Notes under the pieces: model-generated
Database searches by the model: none
What the model was told of the DNA's origin: nothing
Seen by the model: the letters and a program-made list of their open reading frames with translations, nothing else
Translations under genes and position numbers: made by a program
DNA from: Beijerinckiaceae bacterium
Lineage (GTDB): Bacteria; Pseudomonadota; Alphaproteobacteria; Rhizobiales; Beijerinckiaceae
DNA: 64,000 bases
Assembly: GCA_947475995.1 (NCBI GenBank)
Contig: CANJNI010000010.1
Location: 1-64,000 of the forward strand
Reading direction: 5' to 3'
Part shown: piece by piece, positions 63,349 through 64,000 of the stretch
How the letters are laid out: each line of letters opens with the position of its first letter
Numbering within the stretch: the first letter of the stretch is position 1

Positions 63349-63505
63349 GATGTGTCCCGAAACATGATTGAAGACGCCGAGCCTCAAGCGAAGGCTGAAC
63401 AATCCATCAACTTCAACCCGGAGCAAATGTTCCTCAACGGGCGCACACGCCTGCGGGCCCGCGCGTCGCACGTGCCCCTAACCATTTCAGAGTTTCAATG
63501 AAGAA

Positions 63506-63583
63506 TGGTCGGAGTGGCGGGATTCGAACCCACGACCCCTAGTCCCCCAGACTAGTGCGCTAACCGGGCTGCGCTACACTCCG
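63506..63583 (-). tRNA. tRNA-Pro (anticodon GGG)
   Basis: The minus strand folds into a full cloverleaf. Acceptor stem CGGAGTG/CACTCCG, D-arm GCGC...GCGC, anticodon stem CTAGT/ACTAG with loop CTGGGGG (anticodon GGG), and TpsiC arm with GTTCGAAT. The discriminator A is followed by an encoded CCA (63508-63506). Confidence 0.96.
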
Positions 63584-63661
63584 ACTGGCGGCTCTTATAG
63601 AGAACGGGGGGTGGAGACGCAACCGATGCGGCGCGGTTTTGACGGTTTTCCCGCTTTCCGC

Positions 63662-64000
63662 TCACGGATTCGCGGCGGCGAGAATCCGCAGGCATTCGGA
63701 CACATCCGTGAGGGCCGCGCGCAATTGCTCAACGCCGTCGGGCGAGATCGTCTCGACCGGCGCGGCGACCGGTTCCGGCACATCCTCGTCTGCCTCTTCC
63801 GGCTCGGGCGCAAATCGCGGCTGCGCTGCGGCGGGAAGCGCAGCTTCGGGACGCGGCGCTGACGGGCGCGGCAAGGGCGCGCCCGACGCCAGCCCGATCA
63901 CGGCCTTCAGGCCCTGCCCCTTCAGCAGGCGCTGGACGCCCTTGATCGTGTAGCCTTCGCCGTAAAGGAGATGCCGGATGGCCTGGAGAAGCTCGATATC
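63662..64000 (-). CDS. MerR-family transcriptional regulator, 3' part
   Basis: The frame enters from the right edge and runs 112 residues to the stop at 63662. The first visible residues, DIELLQAIRHLLYGEGYTIK then GVQRLLKGQG, are the second half of a MerR DNA-binding domain. A Pro/Ala/Glu-rich linker and a short helical C-terminus (EQLRAALTDVSECLRILAAA) follow. In Rhizobiales a MerR gene of this type often lies between ihfA and tRNA-Pro, matching the tRNA here. The start codon is outside the window. Confidence 0.85.
   Translation of the reverse strand, partial: DIELLQAIRHLLYGEGYTIKGVQRLLKGQGLKAVIGLASGAPLPRPSAPRPEAALPAAAQPRFAPEPEEADEDVPEPVAAPVETISPDGVEQLRAALTDVSECLRILAAANP

Overview
The window looks like a chromosomal segment of an aerobic alphaproteobacterium, probably order Hyphomicrobiales (Rhizobiales). 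The evidence is high-GC coding DNA, a PhyR-NepR-EcfG general stress module with GGAAC-N16-CGTT promoters, BA14K, DUF1236 and DUF3309 proteins, TamA/TamB, and a palindromic repeat beginning CGTCATTGCGAG. I cannot name the genus.

Layout. 0-1.4 kb: the left end of an IS21-family element sits inside a PQQ-dependent dehydrogenase gene. 1.7-6.6 kb: single housekeeping or accessory genes (orphan receiver protein, DUF192, double cold-shock protein, frameshifted Sir2, aldo/keto reductase, BA14K). 6.7-17.7 kb, + strand: a catabolic block with a two-subunit ThDP decarboxylase, a TauD-type dioxygenase, two tandem paralogous binding proteins with one ABC ATPase and one fused permease, and a three-subunit molybdenum hydroxylase. 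17.8-23.4 kb: enoyl-CoA hydratase, a TPR/SPINDLY-type glycosyltransferase and Tex.

23.4-30.4 kb is the general stress locus. nepR-ecfG, phyR, a stand-alone LuxR-type DNA-binding protein, a small membrane-protein/CsbD/DUF883 operon, a DUF1236 protein and an HWE histidine kinase lie together. I read five perfect EcfG promoters and one near-perfect one here. One perfect promoter drives no protein gene: it sits just after the kinase stop codon and is followed by about 100 nt of stem-loops, a C-rich single-stranded stretch and a strong terminator. I propose this is a stress-induced small RNA.

30.4-41.1 kb: glycine-zipper lipoprotein, an Omp25-type porin, phoU-phoB behind a three-half-site PHO box, a PcaF-type thiolase, and tamA-tamB.

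41-57.4 kb is a long minus-strand run. From 57.4 to 45.1 kb the genes are mostly joined by 4-base stop/start overlaps: amidohydrolase, glycosidase-like protein, peptide-type ABC importer (A, B, C, D, F), FAD oxidoreductase, a second amidohydrolase and a nucleoside phosphorylase. This reads as uptake and stepwise dismantling of an aminated nucleoside-like or heterocyclic substrate. Two MmgE/PrpD proteins and a Bug-type binding protein follow. 57.5-63.1 kb holds another Bug protein, an NDP-forming acyl-CoA synthetase and a divergent Rieske oxygenase/LysR pair. The right edge carries tRNA-Pro(GGG) and the 3' end of a MerR-family gene.
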